Part shown: positions 43,190 to 52,030 of the stretch, in pieces
Layout: every line of letters begins with the position of its first letter
Numbering within the stretch: the first letter of the stretch is position 1
Assembly (NCBI GenBank): GCA_022511385.1
Contig: JAFLRN010000015.1
Location: forward strand, 1-52,030
Direction of reading: 5' to 3'
DNA length: 52,030 bases
Origin: Acetatifactor sp.
Lineage (GTDB): Bacteria > Bacillota > Clostridia > Lachnospirales > Lachnospiraceae
The notes under the pieces: model-generated
Seen by the model: only the letters and a program-made list of their open reading frames with translations
What the model was told of the DNA's origin: nothing
Database searches by the model: none
Position numbers and translations under genes: made by a program

Positions 43190-44749
43190 TTACTTCTTTA
43201 CAACCCATCGTCCATTCCTATTAGAACCTTCTCTTACAAGCACACCGTCATCCTGCAGTTCCTTTATGTCTTTCTGCACCTGTTTTCTGCTTAGATTCAA
43301 TTCTTCCATGAGCATTATCTGTGTCATTGTAGAATTTTGTTCCAGTAATTCGAGTATTGCTTGTTTCCTTTCGTTTCCTTTTTTCGGCTCCTTTTTAGCT
43401 CCTTTTTGGCTCCTTTTTGGCTCTTTTTCAGCTCTTTTTTGGCTCTTTTGGGGCTCTTTTTTGGCTCCTTTTTGGTTCTTATTTAGCTCATTTTCTTTCA
43501 AAAAAGCCTCATGCACATACAATCTGGTTATAAAATAACTATGATCATTATCCGTCTCAAACTCCGGTTTCGGGGAACCATTTATTTCAAGTGCATCCAA
43601 TATTTTCTTAAATCCTGTATTTCTGCCTTCTGTTAAATGCATCTCTTTTAAGAAATCGCCAATACGACGATTTCTGTATCTACGACTTGACACACGGTAA
43701 TTTTTCAACCCTTCACGTGTTACAGAACGATCCGGTCCCGGAAAACTTACAATTTCTATTCTGTCCTGTTCAACACGCACTTCGATTGGTTCTCGGACAT
43801 CATATGCACGATGGTATACCGCATTTGATAACGCCTCTTCTACTGCTGCATATGGATAATTAAAGAAACGATCCGCCTCCGCCCTATCAGGATGCTTAAC
43901 TATCTTTTCAGTAATAATCGTATTTTTAATAAATTGGAGCGCATCTCTAAGTTGCTGATGAATCGGTCCCTTGAATGTATTTTCGATAATATCATTTCCA
44001 CCTAATCCCTCTGGGAACTGGACAACGTCTATTTGGGTATATGGAAAGAACTTGTCCGGTTCCATGCTGAAAAACATCAACCCAACATTCTTTGGCTTCA
44101 TATACTCCGGGAGATTGCTGATGATATTCATATCACTGCACACTTCTACAAAATCTCCGGTTCTGGACTTCTCATATAGAGAGCTTTTGACCTCTTTCAG
44201 ATAATTTTGAATCAGTGTAATATTTAGATCAGATATCTCTGCCTGATGATTGACCCTGTCATCAAAGGGCACTCTATTGGCAAGACTAAACAAGTCTTTT
44301 TCTTCATCTTCTGATGGCTCTACTGTATTGGATGCCTTACGGATATAATGAATGCGTTCCTTATTATCCTTTGCCATAGTCTTTGGCGATGAATAGGGCC
44401 TGGTGTCACCACCCGGACACCAAAGTATAATAAATTGCTTATTCTGATAAGTCTCAATGCCAATGACTGGCATATACGCAGGTCTGATAAGTTTGCATTT
44501 TGCAAAAATATCCTTCTGATACATATCAATCTTATTTACAGGCACTCCCTTTAACGGATAAACCGGGCGCCCATTCTCCTCTTTCACACCAATGACAACA
44601 TAGCCGCCGCCCCAGTTGTCAAGATCATTTGCAAAAGCGCACACTGTTTTCAAGGAAGCTGCCGGATCCCATGTTTCTTTAAATTCAATTCTTGCCCATT
44701 CTACGACTTCGCCTGATAATAATGTTTTTATATTAGTCGGTATGCCCAT
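43190..44749 (-). CDS. AlbA_2/Schlafen-like ATPase with winged-helix tail
   Basis: 519 residues from the ATG at 44749; a TTG six codons earlier has no ribosome binding site. Residues 15-140 are an AlbA_2 (Schlafen-like) domain: RIEFKETWDPAASLKTVCAFANDLDN, then GGGYVVIGVKEENG. Residues about 270-420 are the divergent ATPase lobe of COG2865-type proteins (VEEALSNAVYHRAYD, EPIEVRVEQDRIEIVSFPGP, RNTGFKKILDAL). A Lys/Glu/Gln linker of 11-residue repeats follows (about 425-465), then a winged helix (KQAILELLEQNSTMTQIMLMEELNLSRKQVQKDIKELQDDG). Family members act as regulators or in phage defence. It lies beside a Hachiman-like pair. Confidence 0.85.
   Translation of the reverse strand: MGIPTNIKTLLSGEVVEWARIEFKETWDPAASLKTVCAFANDLDNWGGGYVVIGVKEENGRPVYPLKGVPVNKIDMYQKDIFAKCKLIRPAYMPVIGIETYQNKQFIILWCPGGDTRPYSSPKTMAKDNKERIHYIRKASNTVEPSEDEEKDLFSLANRVPFDDRVNHQAEISDLNITLIQNYLKEVKSSLYEKSRTGDFVEVCSDMNIISNLPEYMKPKNVGLMFFSMEPDKFFPYTQIDVVQFPEGLGGNDIIENTFKGPIHQQLRDALQFIKNTIITEKIVKHPDRAEADRFFNYPYAAVEEALSNAVYHRAYDVREPIEVRVEQDRIEIVSFPGPDRSVTREGLKNYRVSSRRYRNRRIGDFLKEMHLTEGRNTGFKKILDALEINGSPKPEFETDNDHSYFITRLYVHEAFLKENELNKNQKGAKKEPQKSQKRAEKEPKRSQKGAKKEPKKGNERKQAILELLEQNSTMTQIMLMEELNLSRKQVQKDIKELQDDGVLVREGSNRNGRWVVKK
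43387..43489 (-). repeat. 11-bp repeat coding the AlbA_2 protein linker
   Basis: GCTC or GTTC recurs at 43387, 43398, 43409, 43420, 43431, 43442, 43453, 43464, 43475 and 43486, an exact 11-bp period over ten units. Because 11 is not a multiple of three, the peptide repeats every 33 bp as an 11-residue unit (for instance KKEPQKSQKRA then EKEPKRSQKGA). Gain or loss of one unit would shift the frame before the winged helix. Confidence 0.9.
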
Positions 44750-44891
44750 TAGTTCACCTGCCTTCAATGCTGATTCTTTTCATTCAAACTCCTCATTTTG
44801 ACGGGGTTTTGGTGTTCGTTTATATAGCTTTTCTCCTCACAAGAATATAATTTTCATTTTCTACTAATATCACTAAACACATTAAACGTTT

Positions 44892-47222
44892 TCATAAAAA
44901 TCTTTCAATCATGTTCATTTTTTCGGTTGGCAAATTATAAATCTCTTTATTAAAAATAACTTCTTCTTGATTAATATCAACAACATAAGGTTTAAGCCAT
45001 TCGATATCCTCAAAGGAAAATCCATATCTTAACATCCATATTTCTTTTTCGTCCTCTGTTCTATACTTAATTAGTTTTATCATCTTTTCGGCTCTTTGAT
45101 CATTTGTCTTCTTATAGTATTCCGCAAACGCAGCAACATAAATATCACTTAGTTTAAAACCAATTACCTTATCCAAATAATCATATGTATCAAATACAAT
45201 TCTGTCATAGTCCACATCCTTAGCCTTAATATCCTGATTGCCAAACATACTATAAACCGGAAGATTTTTGTCAGGGATATCAGCATATCCTGTAACAAAA
45301 GCGGCAGGCAAACGATTTAATTTCAATCTAGCAATATAACTATCTAAATCTGTTCCTTCATTTATCTCTTTTTGAAGTTGGTCTCTTTCTTGTTTTCTAC
45401 TTGCATGTGCATACCTATAAAAGCAGATATCCTTAAAAGATTTACAATGAATTTGCCATAATAATATTTTAATAGCAGTATTTAAAACATTTCTTTCGCC
45501 ATCACATAGATTCCGCCCTAAATATTGCTCATATAATTTTTGAAATTGTTTATATAAATCTAATCTAAATTGTAAATCATCATTAATTTCACTCAATTCC
45601 AATAACACGCCATTTGAAAACATAGCTCTTAAAATATTATTTATAATTAACTCAGTTTCATCTGTCCGCAATTTGTTCAACTGTTTTTCAGTTATGTTAT
45701 ATTCGTCAGAGAGTGTCCCTTCTAAAATTGCATCCTTAAATTCCTGAAAATCAGAATCAACATCTTGGTCCAACATAGAAACCGTTTCCAAAATGTCTTC
45801 TTCATTCATAATATCACGGAATTTAGGCATATTATTCTTCTTTACAACAATACTACCATAATCAAATTTTTTCTCTTGAGTGGATCGCCCCGCTCTCCCT
45901 ATTAAATTTTTTAAAGCTAATGGCCTGCTTGCTTCGAATGTATTGAGAAATACAACATCAAAAGGCATATTGATTCCTTGTTCTAATGTTGAGGTTGCAA
46001 AACATATTCTGCAATGACCAGCTTGCGTAAATTGCTCTAACACTAATCTTGCTTGAAGTGGCAATGAGCCATGATGGATTACTATTCCATGCCGCATCAT
46101 ATGAATCATTTGTGAATACCGTTCTGCTTCACTATCATCACTTGCACCAATGAACTTTTTAATTTGATTTACATAATTATTGGCATCTCTATCAATAATC
46201 TCCGGACATAAGTCAATATACTTTTTAAATTCTGAAAACACTTTTTTATCATATATTCGCGCTTTTTTTGTATATATTAAAATACTTCCACCTTTTTTGA
46301 TAGTATCTTCCAATGGATCAAATTTGCATATTTGTTTCTGTTTTCCCATAATGTCCTTATTTATTCCAAAATGATAATACTTCCCTCCTTCATACACATA
46401 AAACATTTGCCCAACATTTCTATACCGGTAACATTTAAAAGTTGAAACGTTATAATCAAAATTATTTCTCAGTATCTGAGCTTCTGGATTCTCAATAAAA
46501 GGATGTGCAAACACAAATTTAGAGTTAGGAAATGCTTTTTGAGCTCTTCTAATAATGCCATCAAAAAAAAGTCCCCTTTGTGATTCTTCATTACTAAGCT
46601 GAGCCTCATCAAACAAGAATACTTCTACGCTAAACTCCGCCTTATGTTTAAACAACTCCTTGCATCTTTCAGGGGTCACAATAAAAACATTTCTTTTAGC
46701 TTTTTTAACATTAATCTTGTCAATGAATGTAAGTATATTTACATCTTTATCCTTTATTAGTTCACATAATGTATAAAAGTACTCATTGATTAGGGCACGA
46801 GACGGCACTATTATTACAACATCTTGAGTAGCGTTACGAATTATATTCATAAAAACATATGATTTTCCCGTACTAGTTGGCGCAGAAAAGCTAAAGCAGC
46901 TATTGTTATCTATGCTATTAACTATACTTGCTTGAACTGGTGTATATGCGTGTTTATATGTATCTTCTATGTGCTTTGCATACATGCCAAAAACAACTTC
47001 TGGCAAGAATTCTGTGTTAATCTTTTTGTAACTTAACCCCATATATTTCAATATACGGTTTTGCCACTTACCAAAAATTTCACTCTGGTACATTGAGAGA
47101 TAGCATAGAATTTCTAAATCAGTTGGATTCTCGGGCCCATTTTGGTAAATATTTGCGACAACATATTCTAAAATCTGTTCAATTTCTTCACCGGCCATTA
47201 TCTTCTTTATCAAATCATTCAT
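44892..47222 (-). CDS. Ski2-like SF2 helicase, Hachiman HamB-like
   Basis: 776 residues. Helicase motifs in order: Q-like YTPVQASI, Walker A SAPTSTGKSYVF (about 114-124), IVPSRALINEY, Walker B FLFDEAQ (about 203-208), VIHHGSLPLQAR, ATSTLEQGINMPFDVV and LKNLIGRAGR, the last three typical of Ski2-type helicases. The remaining C-terminal 250 residues are helical. Its start overlaps the stop of the nuclease-like gene by four bases. The nuclease plus Ski2-like helicase pair fits the Hachiman (HamAB/AbpAB) defence architecture. The assignment is from architecture, not from a search. Confidence 0.6.
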   Translation of the reverse strand: MNDLIKKIMAGEEIEQILEYVVANIYQNGPENPTDLEILCYLSMYQSEIFGKWQNRILKYMGLSYKKINTEFLPEVVFGMYAKHIEDTYKHAYTPVQASIVNSIDNNSCFSFSAPTSTGKSYVFMNIIRNATQDVVIIVPSRALINEYFYTLCELIKDKDVNILTFIDKINVKKAKRNVFIVTPERCKELFKHKAEFSVEVFLFDEAQLSNEESQRGLFFDGIIRRAQKAFPNSKFVFAHPFIENPEAQILRNNFDYNVSTFKCYRYRNVGQMFYVYEGGKYYHFGINKDIMGKQKQICKFDPLEDTIKKGGSILIYTKKARIYDKKVFSEFKKYIDLCPEIIDRDANNYVNQIKKFIGASDDSEAERYSQMIHMMRHGIVIHHGSLPLQARLVLEQFTQAGHCRICFATSTLEQGINMPFDVVFLNTFEASRPLALKNLIGRAGRSTQEKKFDYGSIVVKKNNMPKFRDIMNEEDILETVSMLDQDVDSDFQEFKDAILEGTLSDEYNITEKQLNKLRTDETELIINNILRAMFSNGVLLELSEINDDLQFRLDLYKQFQKLYEQYLGRNLCDGERNVLNTAIKILLWQIHCKSFKDICFYRYAHASRKQERDQLQKEINEGTDLDSYIARLKLNRLPAAFVTGYADIPDKNLPVYSMFGNQDIKAKDVDYDRIVFDTYDYLDKVIGFKLSDIYVAAFAEYYKKTNDQRAEKMIKLIKYRTEDEKEIWMLRYGFSFEDIEWLKPYVVDINQEEVIFNKEIYNLPTEKMNMIERFL

Positions 47223-47905
47223 ACATTCACCGCTAAATATATAACTTCTTTGTGCATTGCTATATTCTTATAATACTGATTGGAAATAATTCCCTCGATT
47301 ATTTTTTCTGAAGTAGTGACTTTTGAAGCAAAAGCGATTGCATATGCTTTTTCACCTACACTTGCAAGTTCTAAAGATTTCTCATCAAAAAAATTATCTA
47401 TATCATTTAAATCTGATATATCCTGACCTTCTCGTATAAATCTGTCCACTTGCTCCATCCCTGCTCCATAAGCATTTTGTTTTGAATTGTATTTTGCTTC
47501 CCCAAAAATTATTATGTTGTTGCTATTAGCAGAATAAAAATCAAATCCTGGGTTACCCGAAACTTTTTCCTTAAAAAGCTCGGCTAACGGAACATCCAAA
47601 TAATTCAATTTATAAACCAATGCTTGTCTCGCCAATTCAGATACCAAATACTCTCCCGAATCTTTTATAATTTTATCATCTATACTTTTTTGCATTTTTT
47701 CAGCCAAATATTGTGCCGATGCATCTGCCCTTATCATAAAGCTATCCCTTATATATGGTTTATCAAATCTGGCAATCCAAGACATATCCGAAAAAGATAC
47801 AATAATGTCTTTAAGTGTTACAGCAAGGTCTTCCGGATCTATTCTAATAAACAAAATATTATTATAGTTTTCTACATCAATTTTTTGACACTGTAATATT
47901 TTCAT
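47219..47905 (-). CDS. PD-(D/E)XK-like nuclease, Hachiman HamA-like (DUF1837 type)
   Basis: 228 residues from the ATG at 47905 (AAAGGA with eight-base spacing); a GTG six codons earlier is less likely. The central part has GEYLVSELARQALVYKL (about 84-100), PGFDF (about 119-123) and IIIFGEAKYN (about 131-140), giving an E...D...ExK arrangement as in PD-(D/E)XK nucleases and the DUF1837 effector HamA. The partner helicase follows with a 4-base overlap. Expected role: nuclease effector licensed by the helicase upon phage attack. A more distant nuclease family with a helicase partner cannot be excluded. Confidence 0.55.
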   Translation of the reverse strand: MKILQCQKIDVENYNNILFIRIDPEDLAVTLKDIIVSFSDMSWIARFDKPYIRDSFMIRADASAQYLAEKMQKSIDDKIIKDSGEYLVSELARQALVYKLNYLDVPLAELFKEKVSGNPGFDFYSANSNNIIIFGEAKYNSKQNAYGAGMEQVDRFIREGQDISDLNDIDNFFDEKSLELASVGEKAYAIAFASKVTTSEKIIEGIISNQYYKNIAMHKEVIYLAVNV

Positions 47906-48175
47906 ATATTTTATCCTTTGCACTTGCTTAAAATACCTATTCGTAAATTATTAAAGCATAAAAATCTGCACACTTGCCCATAATTATCTTTCTACAGTCC
48001 CTGTACAATTTCCATAAACTTTTATTTGATTTTCCATTGACTAGTCAAAATCAGGATAGAATGCTGTGTAAATAATACATGTTTTTTTCCATCTTTATTC
48101 AATTTTTAGGGCACACTGCATGGGAAATCGACAGTTTGTTTCCAAACTCTTACAAGGATTATATCAGGGAGGTGG

Positions 48176-51100
48176 TTATTGGTCTGCTCTATACGATGCA
48201 GTTTCATCCGCTACCATAAACAACTTTGTATCTTGATCCATCTGATAAATCACACCTTTCTGCTTCTCTGTAGTAAACGCTGAGCCACCAATTCCAAAGA
48301 ATCTCTCAAAAAACGCCTTCAACTTATCAATAACTACCTGCTTTTTCTGGTCACGCCCACCGCCACCGAAGCGAGACACCGGCGGCATCAGCTTATCAAT
48401 GTCTGTTCCTGTTGTCTTGACCTCCCCATCACGGAAGGCATTCTCAATAAATTTCCGTGTTTCAGCCTCACGTAGATTCTCCTCTTGAATGATTCGGATA
48501 AGTTCCCTCTCCCTTTCTTTGGCAACATAACCATGCCATTCAGCCATCACATCATCCACATCGTTAATACCAGAAATAAAATTCTCAATCAACTGTTTTT
48601 TGCTACGCAGCTCCGGACTGGCGTCAACTGCCTTTTGAATAGTGATAAGAACCTCTTTGTCGGTGCAATGTGTATCATGATATTTTTTAACTAACATCAG
48701 GATATAGTCAATATTAATCTCTATCTGACGTATCAATTCAATTTCAAATACAATATCATCAATGATATCAGTACTTACACCCGTCTCACGCCTATGTTTC
48801 CATTCATCACGCAAATCCTGGTATCTTCCCAAGTAGTCCTGGAGATCACGCTCCGAAAGCATTTCCTTACCCTTGAACTCGTCAAAGGACAAAAGCAGAT
48901 TCCGCATCCTTAACAAAGCACCAAACAAAGAAATAAAATCCTTTTGATTCTGTTCGCCAATAATCTGCGGCTCGGTCAAAGGGAATTTTTCCAACAGCCC
49001 CTCCACCATATCTACATAGCCTTGATGAGGCTCATTATCTAACGCCACATAGCCATAGTAATAATCTTCGAATTTCTGAAGAAGAACAATACCCCCAGCG
49101 TCCTTATCGCCAAATAAGGAAATTGCCGTATCTACGCGCTTTTGTAAATTGCGGAAACAAACAACATTACCAAATGATTTAATTGAATTCAAAATGCGGT
49201 TCGTTCTTGAAAATGCTTGAATTAGCCCATGCATTTTCAAATTCTTATCTACCCAAAGTGTATTCAAGGTGGTAGCATCAAATCCAGTCAGGAACATATT
49301 AACCACGATCAGAAGGTCAAGCTCCTTGTTTTTCATACGCAGAGACACATCCTTATAATAGTTCTGGAACTTCTCGTTGGAGGTATCATAATTGGTATGG
49401 AACATTTCGTTGTAATCCCGAATAGCTGCATCCAGGAAATCTCGGCTACTCTGATCCAGCGCACTGGTATCTTCACTGTTTTCTTCATCCAGAATCCCGT
49501 CTGCCTCGGTCTCATTAGCTCCATAACTATATATTACCGCTACACGCAACCTCTTTGTTGGGTCAGCTTCCATCTGGCGTTTGAATTCTTGATAGTACAG
49601 TTTTGCCATTGGAACAGAAGCAACTGCAAAAATAGAATTAAAACCACTGATTCGTTGCGCATCCTTAATCTCTTTAACTGCATCCCGCTTAGCAGAGGCC
49701 ACCTCAGCAATATTGCGCAATGTATTGAACATATAGGACTTATCCCCACGATAGGTCTTCTGGTCAAAATGCTCCAAAATATACCTGACCACTAATTCGA
49801 TACGTTGCGGAGCTTCCAGGGCCCTTTTACGATCAATATCCCAGACTTCTTCATCGTCAATGTCTTCGTCCACATCCATTGTTTTAATATAATCCACACG
49901 AAACGGCAAAACGTTCTTATCGTTAATCGCATCTACAATAGTATAGCTGTGAAGCTGATCCCCAAAGGTTTGGGCTGTTGTAAAGAATTGTGGATTCTTA
50001 ACTGCACCAGTATTTACAGCAAATATCGGTGTTCCAGTAAAACCAAACAAATGGTATTTCCTGAAACTTTTAACAATGGCCGTATGCATATCCCCAAACT
50101 GGCTGCGGTGACACTCATCAAAGATAATAACTACATGTTTCTGATAAACTTCATGACCTGGATTTTTCTTGATGAAAGTTGCCAGTTTCTGAATCGTTGT
50201 AATAATTATGTGGGCATTGGGGTCTTCCAACTGCCCTTTCAAAATAGTAGTTGATGTATTACTATTTGCTGCGCCCTTTTCAAAACGGTCATATTCCTTC
50301 ATGGTCTGGTAATCCAGATCTTTTCGGTCAACCACAAACATCACTTTGTCAATATAAGGCAAATGAGAAGCAAGTCTTGCAGTCTTAAAAGAGGTCAACG
50401 TCTTGCCTGATCCTGTTGTATGCCAGATATACCCACCACCGGCAACGGTACCATATTTTTTGTAATTGTTTGCAATTTCAATACGGTTCAAAATCCGCTC
50501 GGTCGCCGTAATTTGATATGGCCGCATGACCATCAGCATATTTTCCGATGTGAAAATACTATACTTTGTCAAGATATTTAGAAGTGTATGCTTTGCGAGG
50601 AAGGTCTTCGTAAAATCAATCAAATCCGGAATGCTGCGATTTTTTGCATCAGCCCAGAAACAAGTAAACTCAAAACTATTGCTTGTCTTTCCTTTTTTCA
50701 ACTTTCTAGCAGTGACATCTTTGATGGCATTGTACCGTGTACTATTAGAATAATACTTCGTATTTGTTCCATTGGAAATTACAAAAATTTGAACATACTC
50801 AAACAAACCGTTTCCAGCCCAGAAAGACTCTCTCTGATAGCGATCGATTTGATTAAATGCCTCCCGAAGCCGTACCCCACGGCGTTTTAGTTCAATGTGA
50901 ATCAGTGGTAAGCCATTAACCAGAATGGTGACATCATAGCGATTAGCTTGATTTGCTCCCTGACTAGTTCCAATTGCATACTGGTTGATTACTTGTAAGC
51001 TGTTGTTATGAATATTCTTTTTGTCAATAAGCGTGATATTCTTTGAGGTTCCATCATCCCGTTTTAGTACCTGAACATTATCTTCCTGAATTTTTCGCGT

Positions 51101-51394
51101 TTTTTCCACAATATGCTCATTGGGATTGGCGAGTGCATCCGAAAAGAAACGGCTCCATTCATCATCAGAAAAACGAGAATTATTCAGTGTTTCTAGCTGC
51201 ATCCGCAGATTACTAATCAAATCTTTTTCCGTATGTATGGGAAGATAGGTATAGCCTTGTTCACAGAGGAGAGAGATAAATTCCCTTTCCAGTTCTGCTT
51301 CACTTTGATAGCTGTCAGAACGTGTTTTGACTGGCTCGTACTCTGTTACTACAGTATTTTCGTTTGTCTCCGCAACGATGTTGAAATAGGGCAT
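48176..51394 (-). CDS. hsdR: type I restriction enzyme R subunit
   Basis: 1072 residues from the ATG at 51394, with AAGGAG nine bases upstream; an ATG three codons earlier directly abuts that site. The N-terminal endonuclease domain has YDVTILVNGLPLIHIELKRRG (D...ExK). The helicase core has HTTGSGKTLTSFKTARL, VVDRKDLDYQT, IIFDECHRSQFG, FTGTPIF and FSRTNRIL. The C-terminal helical region contacts the methylase. It translocates DNA and cleaves at a distance in the HsdR-M-S complex. The gene follows hsdS by 19 bp; hsdM is not in the window. Base composition is more AT-rich than the core genes, fitting an island. Confidence 0.94.
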   Translation of the reverse strand: MPYFNIVAETNENTVVTEYEPVKTRSDSYQSEAELEREFISLLCEQGYTYLPIHTEKDLISNLRMQLETLNNSRFSDDEWSRFFSDALANPNEHIVEKTRKIQEDNVQVLKRDDGTSKNITLIDKKNIHNNSLQVINQYAIGTSQGANQANRYDVTILVNGLPLIHIELKRRGVRLREAFNQIDRYQRESFWAGNGLFEYVQIFVISNGTNTKYYSNSTRYNAIKDVTARKLKKGKTSNSFEFTCFWADAKNRSIPDLIDFTKTFLAKHTLLNILTKYSIFTSENMLMVMRPYQITATERILNRIEIANNYKKYGTVAGGGYIWHTTGSGKTLTSFKTARLASHLPYIDKVMFVVDRKDLDYQTMKEYDRFEKGAANSNTSTTILKGQLEDPNAHIIITTIQKLATFIKKNPGHEVYQKHVVIIFDECHRSQFGDMHTAIVKSFRKYHLFGFTGTPIFAVNTGAVKNPQFFTTAQTFGDQLHSYTIVDAINDKNVLPFRVDYIKTMDVDEDIDDEEVWDIDRKRALEAPQRIELVVRYILEHFDQKTYRGDKSYMFNTLRNIAEVASAKRDAVKEIKDAQRISGFNSIFAVASVPMAKLYYQEFKRQMEADPTKRLRVAVIYSYGANETEADGILDEENSEDTSALDQSSRDFLDAAIRDYNEMFHTNYDTSNEKFQNYYKDVSLRMKNKELDLLIVVNMFLTGFDATTLNTLWVDKNLKMHGLIQAFSRTNRILNSIKSFGNVVCFRNLQKRVDTAISLFGDKDAGGIVLLQKFEDYYYGYVALDNEPHQGYVDMVEGLLEKFPLTEPQIIGEQNQKDFISLFGALLRMRNLLLSFDEFKGKEMLSERDLQDYLGRYQDLRDEWKHRRETGVSTDIIDDIVFEIELIRQIEINIDYILMLVKKYHDTHCTDKEVLITIQKAVDASPELRSKKQLIENFISGINDVDDVMAEWHGYVAKERERELIRIIQEENLREAETRKFIENAFRDGEVKTTGTDIDKLMPPVSRFGGGGRDQKKQVVIDKLKAFFERFFGIGGSAFTTEKQKGVIYQMDQDTKLFMVADETASYRADQ

Positions 51395-51413
51395 TGTGGT
51401 CATCTCCTTAGTA

Positions 51414-52030
<617 letters not shown>

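Overview
The window looks like chromosome of a spore-forming, Gram-positive member of the Clostridia, most likely a Lachnospiraceae-type gut anaerobe. The reasons are a complete spoIIA operon with sigma-F, spoVA germination genes, a mixed set of ATG/GTG/TTG starts preceded by strong AGGAGG-type ribosome binding sites, lipoproteins with clostridial lipoboxes, and xylan-type carbohydrate genes. Nearly all genes lie on the minus strand. Species cannot be named from the sequence alone.

Layout. 1-8.4 kb is an accessory stretch: two tandem TPR proteins, a DUF4261 protein, a suppressor-of-fused protein, several GNAT acetyltransferases, a NUDIX hydrolase, a Phd/YefM antitoxin with a broken toxin, a GNAT-methyltransferase fusion and a nitroreductase. 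8.6-17.6 kb holds a SERCA-type calcium ATPase and a peptide ABC transporter operon (binding protein, two permeases, fused double ATPase) that is split by a 570-bp inverted structured element. 17.6-25 kb holds another GNAT protein, folD, a membrane-anchored trypsin-like protease, a CapA lipoprotein and an EAL phosphodiesterase. 25-31 kb is the sporulation block: spoIIAA-spoIIAB-sigF, a GH25 lysozyme, spoVAB, spoVAA, a dead ABC exporter and spoVAC. 31-37 kb holds folC, a new 51-codon gene, a zinc-ribbon TPR membrane protein, a PHP phosphoesterase and two lipoproteins. 37.6-39.9 kb is the main plus-strand stretch, a xylan-utilisation remnant (a deleted GH120-like gene and an intact esterase). 40-43 kb is a BlaR1/BlaI pair with two operators. 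43-52 kb is visibly more AT-rich and is a defence island: an AlbA_2/Schlafen-like ATPase with a winged helix, a Hachiman-like nuclease-helicase pair, and a type I restriction system (HsdR, partial HsdS).

The most striking general feature is an abundance of short degenerate tandem repeats of fixed period. An 11-bp period occurs at three unrelated loci (7.8, 27.6 and 43.4 kb). A 15-bp period occurs in the peptide-transporter ATPase linker, in BlaR1 and between spoVAB and spoVAA. Periods of about 16-17 or 34 bp occur upstream of several start codons, and a tetranucleotide repeat lies inside hsdS. Some are in 5' leaders and some in coding linkers. Two of the coding ones (the 11-bp array in the AlbA_2 gene and the 4-bp array in hsdS) have units that are not a multiple of three, so they could act as frame switches in defence genes.
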